Below, in pieces: positions 1 to 7,735 of a stretch of 64,000 nucleotides of DNA. The stretch comes from Lysobacter lycopersici (GTDB lineage: Bacteria > Pseudomonadota > Gammaproteobacteria > Xanthomonadales > Xanthomonadaceae): NCBI RefSeq assembly GCF_007556775.1, contig NZ_CP041742.1, positions 2,532,074-2,596,073 on the forward strand, written 5' to 3'. Both the position numbers and the translations under genes were made by a program. Position 1 is the stretch's first letter; every line of letters starts with the position of its first letter. The notes beneath the pieces are model-generated. The model searched no databases, was not told the DNA's origin, and saw only the letters and a list, made by a program, of their open reading frames with translations.

Positions 1-140
1 GAGTGGCGATCATTCATTTGTCTGGATGCGTGGACGACAAGGTTTCCTTGCGCATCGGGCCCGATTCGAAGGGCAAGGGAGGGATTTCCCTTGAGCCGGC
101 TGAGGCGAAGGATCCCGTCGTTCTGTGGACCGAGAAATGA
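1..140 (+). CDS. C-terminal end of an unidentified protein (partial)
   Basis: The window opens inside a reading frame (codons from base 3) that stays open for 45 codons and ends with TGA at 138-140. The visible tail is hydrophilic, begins VAIIHLSGC and ends VVLWTEK. It has no motif I recognise and no membrane segment. Nothing else occupies the stretch, and the next feature is a hairpin about 60 bases on, which fits a gene end. The N-terminus lies outside the window, so family and function cannot be assigned. It could also be a chance open frame, given the short length. Confidence 0.4.
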   Translation, partial: VAIIHLSGCVDDKVSLRIGPDSKGKGGISLEPAEAKDPVVLWTEK

Positions 141-199
141 TCGTGATTCGTCAAAAAGCATTAGACGCGGGATTGGACAGCCATTCGGCTGTCGGAAGC

Positions 200-222
200 G
201 ACCCGCTTTCGCGGGAATGACG
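200..222. repeat. Short palindrome between convergent genes
   Basis: CCCGC-TTTC-GCGGG forms a 5-bp stem with a tetraloop, followed by GAATGACGG. This GCGGGAATGACGG type of sequence is dispersed in intergenic DNA of Xanthomonadaceae (general knowledge). It sits just past the stop codon of the minus-strand Nudix gene and after the plus-strand partial gene, so it may help end transcription from either side, although there is no T-run. Confidence 0.4.
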
Positions 223-223
223 G

Positions 224-769
224 CTAGTCGTCGAGCCGCGTTCCGTCCGGGTTGTGTTCCAGCATCCACAATCCCGCCCAGAGCTTGAGGTCGAGTTCGT
301 AACCTTCCGCCTGCTTTCGCATCAGCCACGCCGGCGCTTCTGCGCGCGGCACCGCGTGCACCACGATGTCCTCATTGTCCACGCCGCCGCCGTCGCCGAC
401 TTTCTTCAAGTTGCGCGCACGCACGAAGGCGATGCGCTCGTTGCTCATGCCCGATGACGTCGGGCCGACCAGCAGCACGTCGACTTCGCCCGGTTCCCAG
501 CCGGTTTCCTCGATCAGTTCGCGCCGCGCCGCGGCTTCGAGCGTGTCGTGGGCGTGGTCGTCACCGACCAGCCCGGCCGGCATCTCGATCGTGCGCGCGC
601 CCAGCGGCACGCGGTACTGCTCGACGAACAGCACCTCGTCGGCGGGCGTGGCCGCGATCACGATCACCGCCATGCCCTGGCCATGGGTGCGCTCGCAAGA
701 TTCCCAGTGGCCGATGCGGACCAGCCGCAGCCAGTCGCCTTCGTACAGCGTGTGCTTTTCGTCGCCCAT
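224..769 (-). CDS. Nudix hydrolase, ADP-ribose pyrophosphatase-like
   Basis: A 181-residue protein of the Nudix superfamily, which hydrolyses nucleoside diphosphates linked to another group (ADP-sugars in the closest subfamily) using Mg ions. The Nudix signature is visible as RELIEETG at residues 83-90, preceded by the MPAG turn at 63-66 typical of ADP-ribose pyrophosphatases. Between PAG and the REL core there are about three more residues than in E. coli NudF, and the upstream acidic position is Asp rather than Glu. Length is normal for the family. The start ATG at 769 gives the usual N-terminal strand (HTLYEGDWLRLV). It is transcribed away from the downstream exonuclease gene in the same direction. 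The exact substrate is not readable from sequence. Confidence 0.85.
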   Translation of the reverse strand: MGDEKHTLYEGDWLRLVRIGHWESCERTHGQGMAVIVIAATPADEVLFVEQYRVPLGARTIEMPAGLVGDDHAHDTLEAAARRELIEETGWEPGEVDVLLVGPTSSGMSNERIAFVRARNLKKVGDGGGVDNEDIVVHAVPRAEAPAWLMRKQAEGYELDLKLWAGLWMLEHNPDGTRLDD

Positions 770-809
770 GGTTGAATGCTAACGCAGGCGGATTGCAGTC
801 GCCGCTTTT

Positions 810-870
810 GTGGGAGGGGCTTCAGCCCCGAAACGCGATCTTTTGGTCGCGCCCAAATGGGCGCTCCTAC
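810..870. repeat. REP-like multi-hairpin element
   Basis: An imperfect outer stem (GTGGGAG at 810-816 with CTCCTAC at 864-870) encloses three successive inner hairpins: GGGGC/GCCCC (816-829), CGCGA/TCGCG (834-851) and GCGCCCA/TGGGCGC (849-864). This matches the dispersed REP-type palindromes of Xanthomonadaceae genomes. It fills the gap between the exonuclease and Nudix genes on the minus strand. Its right end covers the last bases of the exonuclease frame, so the Pro-rich last residues of that protein are encoded next to repeat DNA. Confidence 0.7.
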
Positions 871-1769
871 GGGGGCGGTTTCGCCGCTTCGACGAGACGC
901 TTGCGGGTCGTGTTGCCGAAGCCCACGCCCTCGACCAGCACGTCCAGCATCGCCGGGTCGGCTTTGCCGCGAGCGAACGGCGCCGCACCTTCGGGTAGCG
1001 GTGCGTCCAGCGCGATGGTAGTGAGCTGGCGCCAGAGCAGGGCGTGTTCGCGTTGTTCGCGCAGGCGCACGGCCATCTGCGCCGCGCCGCGGATGCGCAG
1101 GAACGCGACTTCCTCGTTGCGTTCGAGCAGGGCGTCCAGCGTGTCGAAATGCGCCAGCAGCACCGCCGCGGATTTCGCGCCAATGCCGGTGATGCCGGGG
1201 ATGTTGTCGACCGCGTCGCCGCACAGCGCAAGGTAATCGGCGATCTGCTCGGCGCGCACGCCGTGTCGCGCCTTGACCCCGTCGCGTCCCCAGCGTCCGC
1301 GGCCCGGGTCGTACTGTTCGTCGTGCTCGCCGAGCAACTGCGACAGGTCCTTGTCGGCGGACACGATCACGCCGCGGAAACCATCGCCGCGCACCGCGTG
1401 CAGCGCGCTGCCGATCAGGTCGTCGGCTTCGTATTCGGAATGCGCCAGGGTCGCGAGGCCGAGCGCCTGGCACAGCGCCTTGCAGTAGCCGAACTGGCGC
1501 TTGAGCTCGTCCGGCGCCGGCGGGCGGTTGGCCTTGTACTGTGGATACAGCGCGTTGCGGAAGCAGGAATCGAGCGCTTCGTCGAAGGCGATGGCGATGT
1601 GCTTCGGGCGTTCGCGTTCGAGCAGTTCCAGCAGGAAGCGCGCGAAACCGTGCACCGCGTTGACCGGCCAGCCGTCGGCGTCGTGCCACTGGTCGGGCAT
1701 GGAATGCCAAGCGCGGAACACGAACAGCGAGGCATCGACGAGATGGAGCGTTTTCGGAGCGGGGGTCAT
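867..1769 (-). CDS. 5'-3' exonuclease of the PolI/FEN family
   Basis: A 300-residue protein resembling the free-standing 5'-3' exonuclease domain of DNA polymerase I and phage flap nucleases. It opens with LHLVDASLFVFRAWHSMP, the metal-binding start of this family, and has the acidic stretches IAFDEALDS, SEYEADDLIG and VSADKDLSQLL, in which Asp/Glu residues hold two divalent metals. The helix-hairpin-helix DNA-binding part reads GDAVDNIPGITGIGAKSA. Length and motif order are complete. It probably removes 5' flaps or RNA primers during repair or replication, as a partner to PolA. The start ATG at 1769 places the catalytic strand at residue 9. Both flanks are REP-like palindromes. Confidence 0.92.
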   Translation of the reverse strand: MTPAPKTLHLVDASLFVFRAWHSMPDQWHDADGWPVNAVHGFARFLLELLERERPKHIAIAFDEALDSCFRNALYPQYKANRPPAPDELKRQFGYCKALCQALGLATLAHSEYEADDLIGSALHAVRGDGFRGVIVSADKDLSQLLGEHDEQYDPGRGRWGRDGVKARHGVRAEQIADYLALCGDAVDNIPGITGIGAKSAAVLLAHFDTLDALLERNEEVAFLRIRGAAQMAVRLREQREHALLWRQLTTIALDAPLPEGAAPFARGKADPAMLDVLVEGVGFGNTTRKRLVEAAKPPP

Positions 1770-1778
1770 GCGGGCATT

Positions 1779-1881
1779 GTAGGAGCGGCTTTTGTGGGAG
1801 CGGTTTTAGCCGCGACAGAACTTGCGAACAAGCGTCGCGGCTAAAGCCGCTCCCACAGTTGCGCTCGAGTGCGCTCCTACA
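1779..1881. repeat. REP-like nested inverted repeat
   Basis: Two 23-base arms (1794-1816 and 1834-1856) are reverse complements with one mismatch. They carry the GTGGGAGCGG...TTAGCCGCGAC core. An outer pair TGTAGGAGC (1779-1787) and GCTCCTACA (1873-1881) flanks them. Such paired REP units in opposite orientation are the substrate type of REP-associated tyrosine transposases (family knowledge); no transposase lies in the window. The element separates the nitroreductase from the exonuclease, and the nitroreductase stop codon at 1877 lies inside it. Confidence 0.8.
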
Positions 1882-2446
1882 GTCGCAGGTCGCTGAGCAA
1901 CGCGGCAGGATCGGGGCGGTCGCGTTCCGGAGCTTCGGCCTGCGCCGTGCCGATGTGGATGAAGCCGGCGACGCATTCGTCTTCGCCCACGCCGAGCGTG
2001 CGCAGGATTCCGCGATCGTAGGCCGGCCAGCCGGTCAGCCATTGCGCGCCGTAACCGAGGGCCTGCGCCGCCTGCAGCAGGGCGAAACAGACGCAGGACG
2101 CGGTGGAAAAGCGTTCCGAGGCCGGGATCTTCGCGTCCTCGCCCTGCCGTGCGATCACCACGACGATCAGCGGCGCGCGCTGGAAGCGCATGCGGTCCTT
2201 TTCCAGCGCCGCTTCGCCGATGTCCGGGTGGATCTCCCGCGAGCGTTCGACGATGCGTGCGGACAGCGCGATGCGCGCCTCGCCTTCGATCCGCAGGAAT
2301 CGGAACGGCACGCGCTTGCCGTGGTCGGGAACACGCGAGGCCGAGTGCAGCATGCGCAGCAGGGCATCGTGGCCGGGGGCGGGTCCGGCCAGTTGCGAGG
2401 CCGGGACCGAGCGGCGCGAATCGAGGAAGGCGAGGGGGGCGTCCAT
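1877..2446 (-). CDS. Nitroreductase family protein (YdjA-like)
   Basis: A 189-residue FMN-dependent nitroreductase-like protein. Visible family features are the N-terminal FLDSRRSVPASQL segment with the two arginines that contact FMN phosphate, then HSASRVPDHGKRVPFRF, and a C-terminal AAQALGYGAQWLTGW helix typical of the YdjA/TdsD branch. These enzymes reduce nitro groups or quinones with NAD(P)H in the cytoplasm; the physiological substrate is unknown. I take the ATG at 2446 (MDAPLAFLDSRRS) because it matches relatives; an in-frame start 18 codons earlier adds a stretch without family similarity. The stop codon is inside a REP element. Confidence 0.85.
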   Translation of the reverse strand: MDAPLAFLDSRRSVPASQLAGPAPGHDALLRMLHSASRVPDHGKRVPFRFLRIEGEARIALSARIVERSREIHPDIGEAALEKDRMRFQRAPLIVVVIARQGEDAKIPASERFSTASCVCFALLQAAQALGYGAQWLTGWPAYDRGILRTLGVGEDECVAGFIHIGTAQAEAPERDRPDPAALLSDLRL

Positions 2447-2588
2447 GGCTTGAGGATGGCACGGAAGCGTGGCCTGATCACGAAACGGGAGCGTAGTCAC
2501 ATATCGACGCGACAGGGCTGGACGTGACGCAGGGCGGCACTATCCTGCCGTGAAGGCGCATTCCCCCACGTCTCCAAGGCGGACACCC

Positions 2589-4706
2589 GTGAGCAACCAT
2601 CCGCTCGGTCTCGAACTGGTCGGCAACCATGAGCGACTGCGTCTCCTCGACGAGTTGAAGCGCATCGCCGTGGAACAGCTCGGCAACCTGCCGGGCCAGT
2701 TGTTCGCGCCGATCGAAACCCGACTGCAGGAATCGATCCGCCAGGGCGGCGGCGCGCAGGAACGCGTGGACCTGGCTGCATTGCTCGCGCTGCGCGCGCG
2801 CGGCGCGGGTTTCGTGATGCGCTATCGCGAACTGCTGGCGCGCAACTTCGACGACCTGCGCAATCGCGCCGGACGCGACGCGCACGTGGCCGCGATGGGC
2901 CTGGTGGAGGAATCCGACCTCGATTTCCACGTCGCCGGGCAGCAGGTGGCCGATGCGGTCGCGCGCCAATTCTCGCGCCCGCTCGAGCTGCTGGAACAGC
3001 GCTTCGAATTGCTGTGCGTGAGCATCGGTGCGCCGAACCCGGCGAACCCGATCGGCGCGGTGCGCCTGGTCGGCGCCTTCCAGCAGGCCTTCGCCGGGAC
3101 CGACCTGTCCGAGAGCCTGCGGCGCCTGCTGTTCGACGAATACCAGCGTGCGTTGCTCGACTATCTCGGCGATCTGTACGCCAGGCTCAACGGCCTGATG
3201 GCGCAGGACGGGCTGGTGCTCGATCCGCGCCGGCACGCGACGCAGCCGCAGTCGCAGCCGCCGAAGATCCCGGCCGACATCGAAACCTTCCGCGCGCCGG
3301 CGGAGACGCGGGTGGAATTCCAGCGCCTGCGCGAACTGCTGCATGCCTGGCGCGGCGAATCCTCCGCACCGCCGCCGCTGCTGCCGTTCGGCGTGCGCGA
3401 ATTCCAGGTCGAGGAGCTGGTGGGCATCGCGGCGATCGTGCAACGCGACGTGGTGCCGGGCTTCGCGCAATCGCTGTCGGGCCATGGCCGCCTCGACGAA
3501 GCGATCCGCGCGCACCTGTCCACCGCGGCGCTGAGCTTCGGCATCAACCCGGAATCGACGCGCTTCTCGCGCCGCGAACAGGACGCGATCGACCTGGTCT
3601 CGCTGCTGTTCACTTCGCTCGTCAGCAGCCATGCCTTGCCCGATCGCGGCCGGCAGTTGCTGTCGCGGCTGGTGATCGCCTACGTCCGGGTCGCGTTCCA
3701 GGACGAATTGCTGTTCATGCAGCCCGGGCACCCCGCGCGGCGCCTGCTCGATGCGCTCGCGCTCAGCTGCGAGAGCAACGACGGTGCCTCGCCGCAGGAC
3801 CGCGCATTGCTCGATCGCGCCAGCGAGCTGGTGATGCGCGTGGTCGCGGACTACAACGAGGACCTCGCGGTGTTCTCGCTCGCCGCCGACGAACTCGAAG
3901 GCATGCTGCAACAGCAGCGCAGCCGCGCCGAAGTCGCCGAACGCCGCACCGCCGAGGCCATGCACGGCCGCGAACGCCTGCAACAGGCGCGCGGCCTGGC
4001 CGCCGAAGCGCTGGACTCCGCGATCGCCGGCCGGGCGCTCACGCGGGAAGTCGCCGGGTTCCTGTCCGAACCCTGGCTGCACCACGCGGTGCAGGTGTTG
4101 CTGCGCGATGGCCAGCAATCTTCGCGGCACGTGCAGGTGGTGGCGCTCGCGCGCACGCTGGTCGCGCTCGATGGCGCCGCGGGGCGCGGTGTCGGCGGCC
4201 CGGTCGCCAAGGGCCTCGTCAACCTCGAGGAAGCGCTGGCGCAGTGCGCGCACAGCTCCGGCCTCGATCCACGCGCGGCGGAGGAATGGCTGGCCGGGTT
4301 CGCCCGCGCCATGGCGTTCCCCGATGTCGCGCGCGCCCAGGCCGAAGTCCCGCAGGTTGCGGCCGAGGACGGCGACGACGACGGCACGCTGCGCCTGGTC
4401 GGCGGTACCGACACGCTGGCCTACGACGCGGCCGTCGCGGCGATGATGCGCGAGCTCGAGCCGGGTGCCTGGCTGCGCCTGGTCGACGAGTCCGGCAAGG
4501 AAGCCTCGGTCAAGCTCGCGTGGATCTCGCCGCTCACGGGTCGCCGGTTGCTGGTGGATCGCCGCGGCTTGCGCCAGCTCGTCGCTTCGCCCGAACAGAT
4601 GGCCGCGCTCGCCGCCGAAGGCCGCCTGGCGCTGACCGCCACGGCATCGCCGTTCGACGAGGCGATGCGCGCGGTGCGCCGGCAGCTTGCCGCCGCGGCA
4701 GCCTGA
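2589..4706 (+). CDS. DUF1631 family protein
   Basis: A large soluble protein of about 705 residues that I recognise as the DUF1631 family, found in many beta- and gammaproteobacteria and sometimes mislabelled thymidine phosphorylase. It has no signal peptide or membrane segment and is rich in Arg, Ala and acidic helices, e.g. RYRELLARNFDDLRNRAGRD. A charged helical stretch around residues 440-475 (QQQRSRAEVAERRTAEAMHG) may form a coiled coil. Function is unknown. The start is uncertain: GTG at 2589 (SNHPLGLELV) seems best, while GTG at 2550 would add 13 residues. It is transcribed divergently from the nitroreductase and lies upstream of pntAA. Confidence 0.75.
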   Translation: MSNHPLGLELVGNHERLRLLDELKRIAVEQLGNLPGQLFAPIETRLQESIRQGGGAQERVDLAALLALRARGAGFVMRYRELLARNFDDLRNRAGRDAHVAAMGLVEESDLDFHVAGQQVADAVARQFSRPLELLEQRFELLCVSIGAPNPANPIGAVRLVGAFQQAFAGTDLSESLRRLLFDEYQRALLDYLGDLYARLNGLMAQDGLVLDPRRHATQPQSQPPKIPADIETFRAPAETRVEFQRLRELLHAWRGESSAPPPLLPFGVREFQVEELVGIAAIVQRDVVPGFAQSLSGHGRLDEAIRAHLSTAALSFGINPESTRFSRREQDAIDLVSLLFTSLVSSHALPDRGRQLLSRLVIAYVRVAFQDELLFMQPGHPARRLLDALALSCESNDGASPQDRALLDRASELVMRVVADYNEDLAVFSLAADELEGMLQQQRSRAEVAERRTAEAMHGRERLQQARGLAAEALDSAIAGRALTREVAGFLSEPWLHHAVQVLLRDGQQSSRHVQVVALARTLVALDGAAGRGVGGPVAKGLVNLEEALAQCAHSSGLDPRAAEEWLAGFARAMAFPDVARAQAEVPQVAAEDGDDDGTLRLVGGTDTLAYDAAVAAMMRELEPGAWLRLVDESGKEASVKLAWISPLTGRRLLVDRRGLRQLVASPEQMAALAAEGRLALTATASPFDEAMRAVRRQLAAAAA

Positions 4707-4770
4707 CGCCGGCAGCGCAGCTTTCGCGCGCATTGGTTAGGATGCGGCGTACACCGCCGCGGAGCCGTGC

Positions 4771-5883
4771 ATGGCCTTCATCCTGGGAGTGGCGCGCGAA
4801 CGCGCCGATGGCGAACGACGCCTGGCGTTGACGCCCGAGACCTGCAAGAAATTGGTCGCCGCCGGCGCGCAGGTGCGGGTCGAACGCGACGCCGGCACGG
4901 GCATCGGCGTCACCGACGAGGCCTTCGCCGAAGCTGGTGCGCAACTGGTGGGCGACGCGAACGCCGCGCTCGGCGATGCCGACGTGGTGCTGTGCGTGCA
5001 ACCGCCTTCGGCCGAAGCCATCGCCGCGATGAAGCAGGGCGCGGTGCTGGTCGGTTCGCTGCAACCGGAAAGCGACCCGGCGCGCGCCGAAGCGCTGCGC
5101 GCACGCGGCATCGTCGCGTTCCCGCTGGAAAAACTGCCGCGCACCACCCGCGCGCAGGCGATGGACGTGCTGAGCTCGCAGGCCGGCATGGCCGGCTACA
5201 AGGCGATGCTGATCGCCGCGCAACTCGCGCCGCGTTTCTTCCCCATGCTCACCACCGCGGCCGGCACGATCCGTCCGTCGAAGGTGCTGGTGGTCGGCGC
5301 CGGCGTCGCCGGGCTGCAGGCGATCGCGACGGCGAAACGCCTCGGTGCGCAGGTCGAGGGCTTCGACGTGCGTCCGGAAACGCGCGAACAGATCGAATCG
5401 CTGGGCGGCAAGTTCCTCGACCTCGGCGTCAGCGCCGCGGGCGAGGGCGGCTACGCGCGCCAGCTCACCGACGAGGAACGCGCCGAACAGCAGCGCCGCC
5501 TCGGCGAACACCTGAAGAACGTCGACGTGATCGTTTGCACCGCGGCGGTACCGGGGCGTCCGGCGCCGAAGATCGTCAGCGCGGCGATGGTGGCCGGCAT
5601 GAAGCCGGGCAGCACCATCGTCGACCTTGCCGCGGAGACCGGCGGCAATTGCGAATTGACGAAACCGGGCGAAACCATCAATGCGAACGGCGTCACCATC
5701 GCCGGGCCGCTGAACCTCGCCTCGATGGGCGCGTTCCACGCCAGCGAGATGTACGCGCGCAACGCGTTCAACTTCGTCTCGCTGTTGCTGAAGGACGGCG
5801 CGCTGGCATTCGACTGGGACGACGAACTGCTGGCGAAGACGGTGTGGCCGCCGCGCCCACAGCCGGAAACCGCCGCGGCCTGA
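4771..5883 (+). CDS. pntAA: NAD(P) transhydrogenase subunit alpha, part 1
   Basis: The soluble NAD(H)-binding domain (dI) of the proton-translocating transhydrogenase, 370 residues. It exchanges hydride between NADH and NADP+ in complex with PntAB and PntB at the inner membrane. The Rossmann nucleotide fold is visible as VLVVGAGVAGLQAIATAKRL near residues 172-191, with the FDVRPETREQ segment after it; the N-terminal ERADGERRLALTPETCKKL is typical of alanine dehydrogenase/PntA proteins. It ends before any membrane helix, so this is the split type known from Rhodospirillum, not the fused E. coli PntA. A GGAG lies about 7 bases before the ATG. Unusually, its partner genes lie 1.5 kb downstream, beyond three opposite-strand genes. 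Confidence 0.95.
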   Translation: MAFILGVARERADGERRLALTPETCKKLVAAGAQVRVERDAGTGIGVTDEAFAEAGAQLVGDANAALGDADVVLCVQPPSAEAIAAMKQGAVLVGSLQPESDPARAEALRARGIVAFPLEKLPRTTRAQAMDVLSSQAGMAGYKAMLIAAQLAPRFFPMLTTAAGTIRPSKVLVVGAGVAGLQAIATAKRLGAQVEGFDVRPETREQIESLGGKFLDLGVSAAGEGGYARQLTDEERAEQQRRLGEHLKNVDVIVCTAAVPGRPAPKIVSAAMVAGMKPGSTIVDLAAETGGNCELTKPGETINANGVTIAGPLNLASMGAFHASEMYARNAFNFVSLLLKDGALAFDWDDELLAKTVWPPRPQPETAAA

Positions 5884-5886
5884 ACC

Positions 5887-6417
5887 TCAGTCGTCGTCCG
5901 GCCCGTGGTCGTCGGGTCCTGGGCCCGGGCCATGCTTCGGACCGGGTCCGCGACGTGGCGGTTCGTGCGCATCCACCCAGGCATCGCGCTGCGCCGGCGT
6001 CATCGCCTTCCATTGCTGCAACAGCGCCTTGCGCCCGGCCGCATCCAGCGGCAGCAGGGCGCGGAACAGCGCGAACGTCTCGCGGCGTTGTTGCGGCGGC
6101 ATGTCGCGGGTCTTTTCGAACAGCACCTGCATCTGCGCGCGTTTGGCCGGATCCATGCGTTCCCAGCGGCGCATCCCGCGTTCGGCGTCCTTGCGGTCGG
6201 CGGGCGACATCGAACGCCAGCGTTGCGCGCGTTCGAGCATGTGCGCGCGGTCTTCGGGCGAACGGTTCCAGCGGTCGCGCAGCGGCGCGACCAGTTCGGC
6301 GCGCTGGGCGTCGCTGAGCTGATCCCATGCGGGCAGGTTGGCGGAGGGCGCTTGCTGCGCGTTCGCCGACAACGCGGCCGACAGCAGCACGATGGGGAGC
6401 AGGCGGATCGCGTTCAT
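5887..6417 (-). CDS. DUF3106 family exported protein
   Basis: A protein of about 176 residues starting MNAIRLLPIVLLSAALSANA, a clear signal peptide with an Ala-x-Ala type end. The mature part is built of repeated short motifs around W..LSDAQRAELVAPLRDRW, WRSMSPADRKD, WERMDPAKRAQ and WKAMTPAQRDAW, typical of DUF3106, whose repeats recall the helical hairpins of CpxP-like periplasmic stress proteins. The tail is a Gly/Pro/Asp/His-rich low-complexity stretch that could bind metal (inference). It is the last gene of a minus-strand trio with a small membrane protein (4-bp gap) and a sigma factor. The function is unknown; envelope stress sensing is plausible. Confidence 0.75.
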   Translation of the reverse strand: MNAIRLLPIVLLSAALSANAQQAPSANLPAWDQLSDAQRAELVAPLRDRWNRSPEDRAHMLERAQRWRSMSPADRKDAERGMRRWERMDPAKRAQMQVLFEKTRDMPPQQRRETFALFRALLPLDAAGRKALLQQWKAMTPAQRDAWVDAHEPPRRGPGPKHGPGPGPDDHGPDDD

Positions 6418-6421
6418 CGAT

Positions 6422-6766
6422 TCACTCCATCGCCAGTTGTTCGGCATCGGGCGATGCCAGCCAGGCGTAGAAATCGGGGCTGCGGTCGAGCGGCGCGGTC
6501 AGGGCGACGTCGCCGGTGGTCGCGATGGTGTTGTTCGTCGCAGCCGCGGACGTCGCGCCCGGCGTGCCCACGGCATGCGGGCGCAGGCCGATCGCGATCG
6601 CGAGCACGGCCGCAGCCGCGAACGCCGCGCCCAGCGGCCAGCGCGTGGTCGCGCGTCGTTCCGGTTTGACGGGGCGCAGGCGCCAGGCGAGCGCAGACGG
6701 CACGGCATCGACCGCGGTTCGCCAGGTTTCGCGCAGGCGGGTATCGAATGCGTCGTCGTGGTTCAT
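6422..6766 (-). CDS. Small membrane protein, putative anti-sigma partner
   Basis: A 114-residue protein beginning MNHDDAFDTRLRETWRTAVD, with one hydrophobic segment near residues 43-62 (RWPLGAAFAAAAVLAIAIGL) preceded by a basic stretch, so a cytoplasmic N-terminus and periplasmic C-terminus are likely. Its ATG overlaps the sigma-factor stop codon as ATGA, showing translational coupling. In other proteobacteria a DUF3619 or anti-sigma protein occupies this position between a sigma factor and a DUF3106 gene, and this looks like the equivalent. No zinc-binding anti-sigma motif is visible. Regulation of the neighbouring sigma factor is inference from context. Confidence 0.65.
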   Translation of the reverse strand: MNHDDAFDTRLRETWRTAVDAVPSALAWRLRPVKPERRATTRWPLGAAFAAAAVLAIAIGLRPHAVGTPGATSAAATNNTIATTGDVALTAPLDRSPDFYAWLASPDAEQLAME

Positions 6767-7344
6767 TGCCAGTCCTCCAGTTGCTTGCGCAGCGCCTCGC
6801 GGGCGCGCGACAGGTGCGTCTTCACCGAGCCTTCGCTGCAGTCCATGGCACGCGCGGTATCGGCCACGTCCAGTTCCTCGAGCACGCGCAGGGTGAAGGC
6901 CTCGCGCTGCCGCCGCGGCAGGGCACGCAGGGCGGCCGCGAGTTTCGTCCATGCTTCGCGCCCGTCGTGCTCGCGTTGCGGATCGGGCGAGGGATCCCTC
7001 CAGTCGCCGGCCTGCGCTTCGTCCTGCGGGTCGCAGTGGTCGAGCCAGCCGAAGCGGAAGGTCCGCCGCCGCTGCGCATCGATGATGCGGCTGCGCAGGA
7101 TGCTCCAGAACAGCGGCGTCCATTCCCCGGCCGGGCGTTCGCGGTAGCCGAGCATCTTCAGCATCGCTTCCTGCACCACGTCCAGTGCGTCCTCGCGGTG
7201 GCGCAACCCGGCCTCCGCGAAGCGGAAGGCGCGCGGGCCGATGGCGGCCAGGAACGCGTCGAGCGTCTGCGGTTCGCGCAAGCGGGGCGGTTCCTGGCCG
7301 GGGTCGGGGTCCACGGGCGCAAGCTTAGCGGTGGCGAGCAGCAT
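6763..7344 (-). CDS. ECF-like sigma-70 family RNA polymerase sigma factor
   Basis: About 193 residues with region 2 features (FRFAEAGLRHREDALDVVQE, LFWSILRSRIIDAQRRR) and region 4 as a helix-turn-helix (LPRRQREAFTLRVLEELDVA, then CSEGSVKTHLSRAREALRKQ). It should direct RNA polymerase to a small regulon, probably including its own operon with the membrane protein and DUF3106 gene. The ATG at 7344 may be slightly too far upstream; GTG about 10 codons downstream (VDPDPGQEPP) is an alternative. It is divergent from pntAB with under 100 bases between, so the two promoters may overlap. Confidence 0.88.
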   Translation of the reverse strand: MLLATAKLAPVDPDPGQEPPRLREPQTLDAFLAAIGPRAFRFAEAGLRHREDALDVVQEAMLKMLGYRERPAGEWTPLFWSILRSRIIDAQRRRTFRFGWLDHCDPQDEAQAGDWRDPSPDPQREHDGREAWTKLAAALRALPRRQREAFTLRVLEELDVADTARAMDCSEGSVKTHLSRAREALRKQLEDWQ

Positions 7345-7432
7345 GTCGGGGTAACGCGCCGGCCGGCCGGCGGTTGACGCGGCCCGGCCGCGTCCGCGGC
7401 GCGGTTATGATGCGGACGACTCCGGGGAGGCG

Positions 7433-7735
7433 ATGGCGATGGGCGACGGTTTCGTGGCGCTGTACATCTTCATGCTGGCGGCCATCGCCGGCCACGTGAT
7501 CATCTCGCGAGTGCCGGTGATCCTGCACACGCCGCTGATGTCGGGTTCCAACTTCATCCACGGCATCGTCCTCATCGGCGCGATGGTCGTGCTCGGCCAT
7601 GCCGACACCGTGCTGGAACAGGCCATCGGCTTCGTCGCGGTGCTGCTCGGCGCGGGCAACGCCGCCGGCGGCTATGTCGTGACCGAACGCATGCTGGAGA
7701 TGTTCAAGTCCTCGAAGAAGGAGGGTGCGAAGTGA
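7433..7735 (+). CDS. pntAB: NAD(P) transhydrogenase subunit alpha, part 2
   Basis: A 100-residue membrane subunit carrying three hydrophobic helices: LYIFMLAAIAGHVIISRV, then FIHGIVLIGAMVVLGH and AIGFVAVLLGAGNAAGGYVV. It corresponds to the first part of the proton channel (dII) of the transhydrogenase. The ATG at 7439 (MGDGFVALYIF) is an alternative start. Its stop overlaps the start of pntB by four bases (7732-7735, GTGA), so the two are translationally coupled. The gene is separated from pntAA by an opposite-strand sigma/DUF3106 module, so it must be transcribed from its own promoter or by read-through. Confidence 0.95.
   Translation: MAMGDGFVALYIFMLAAIAGHVIISRVPVILHTPLMSGSNFIHGIVLIGAMVVLGHADTVLEQAIGFVAVLLGAGNAAGGYVVTERMLEMFKSSKKEGAK

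Noticed and set aside
33..288. Plus-strand frame 91-288 as a small gene.
   Set aside because: It crosses the stop of the partial gene, a palindrome and the antisense end of the Nudix gene; no ribosome site or motif.
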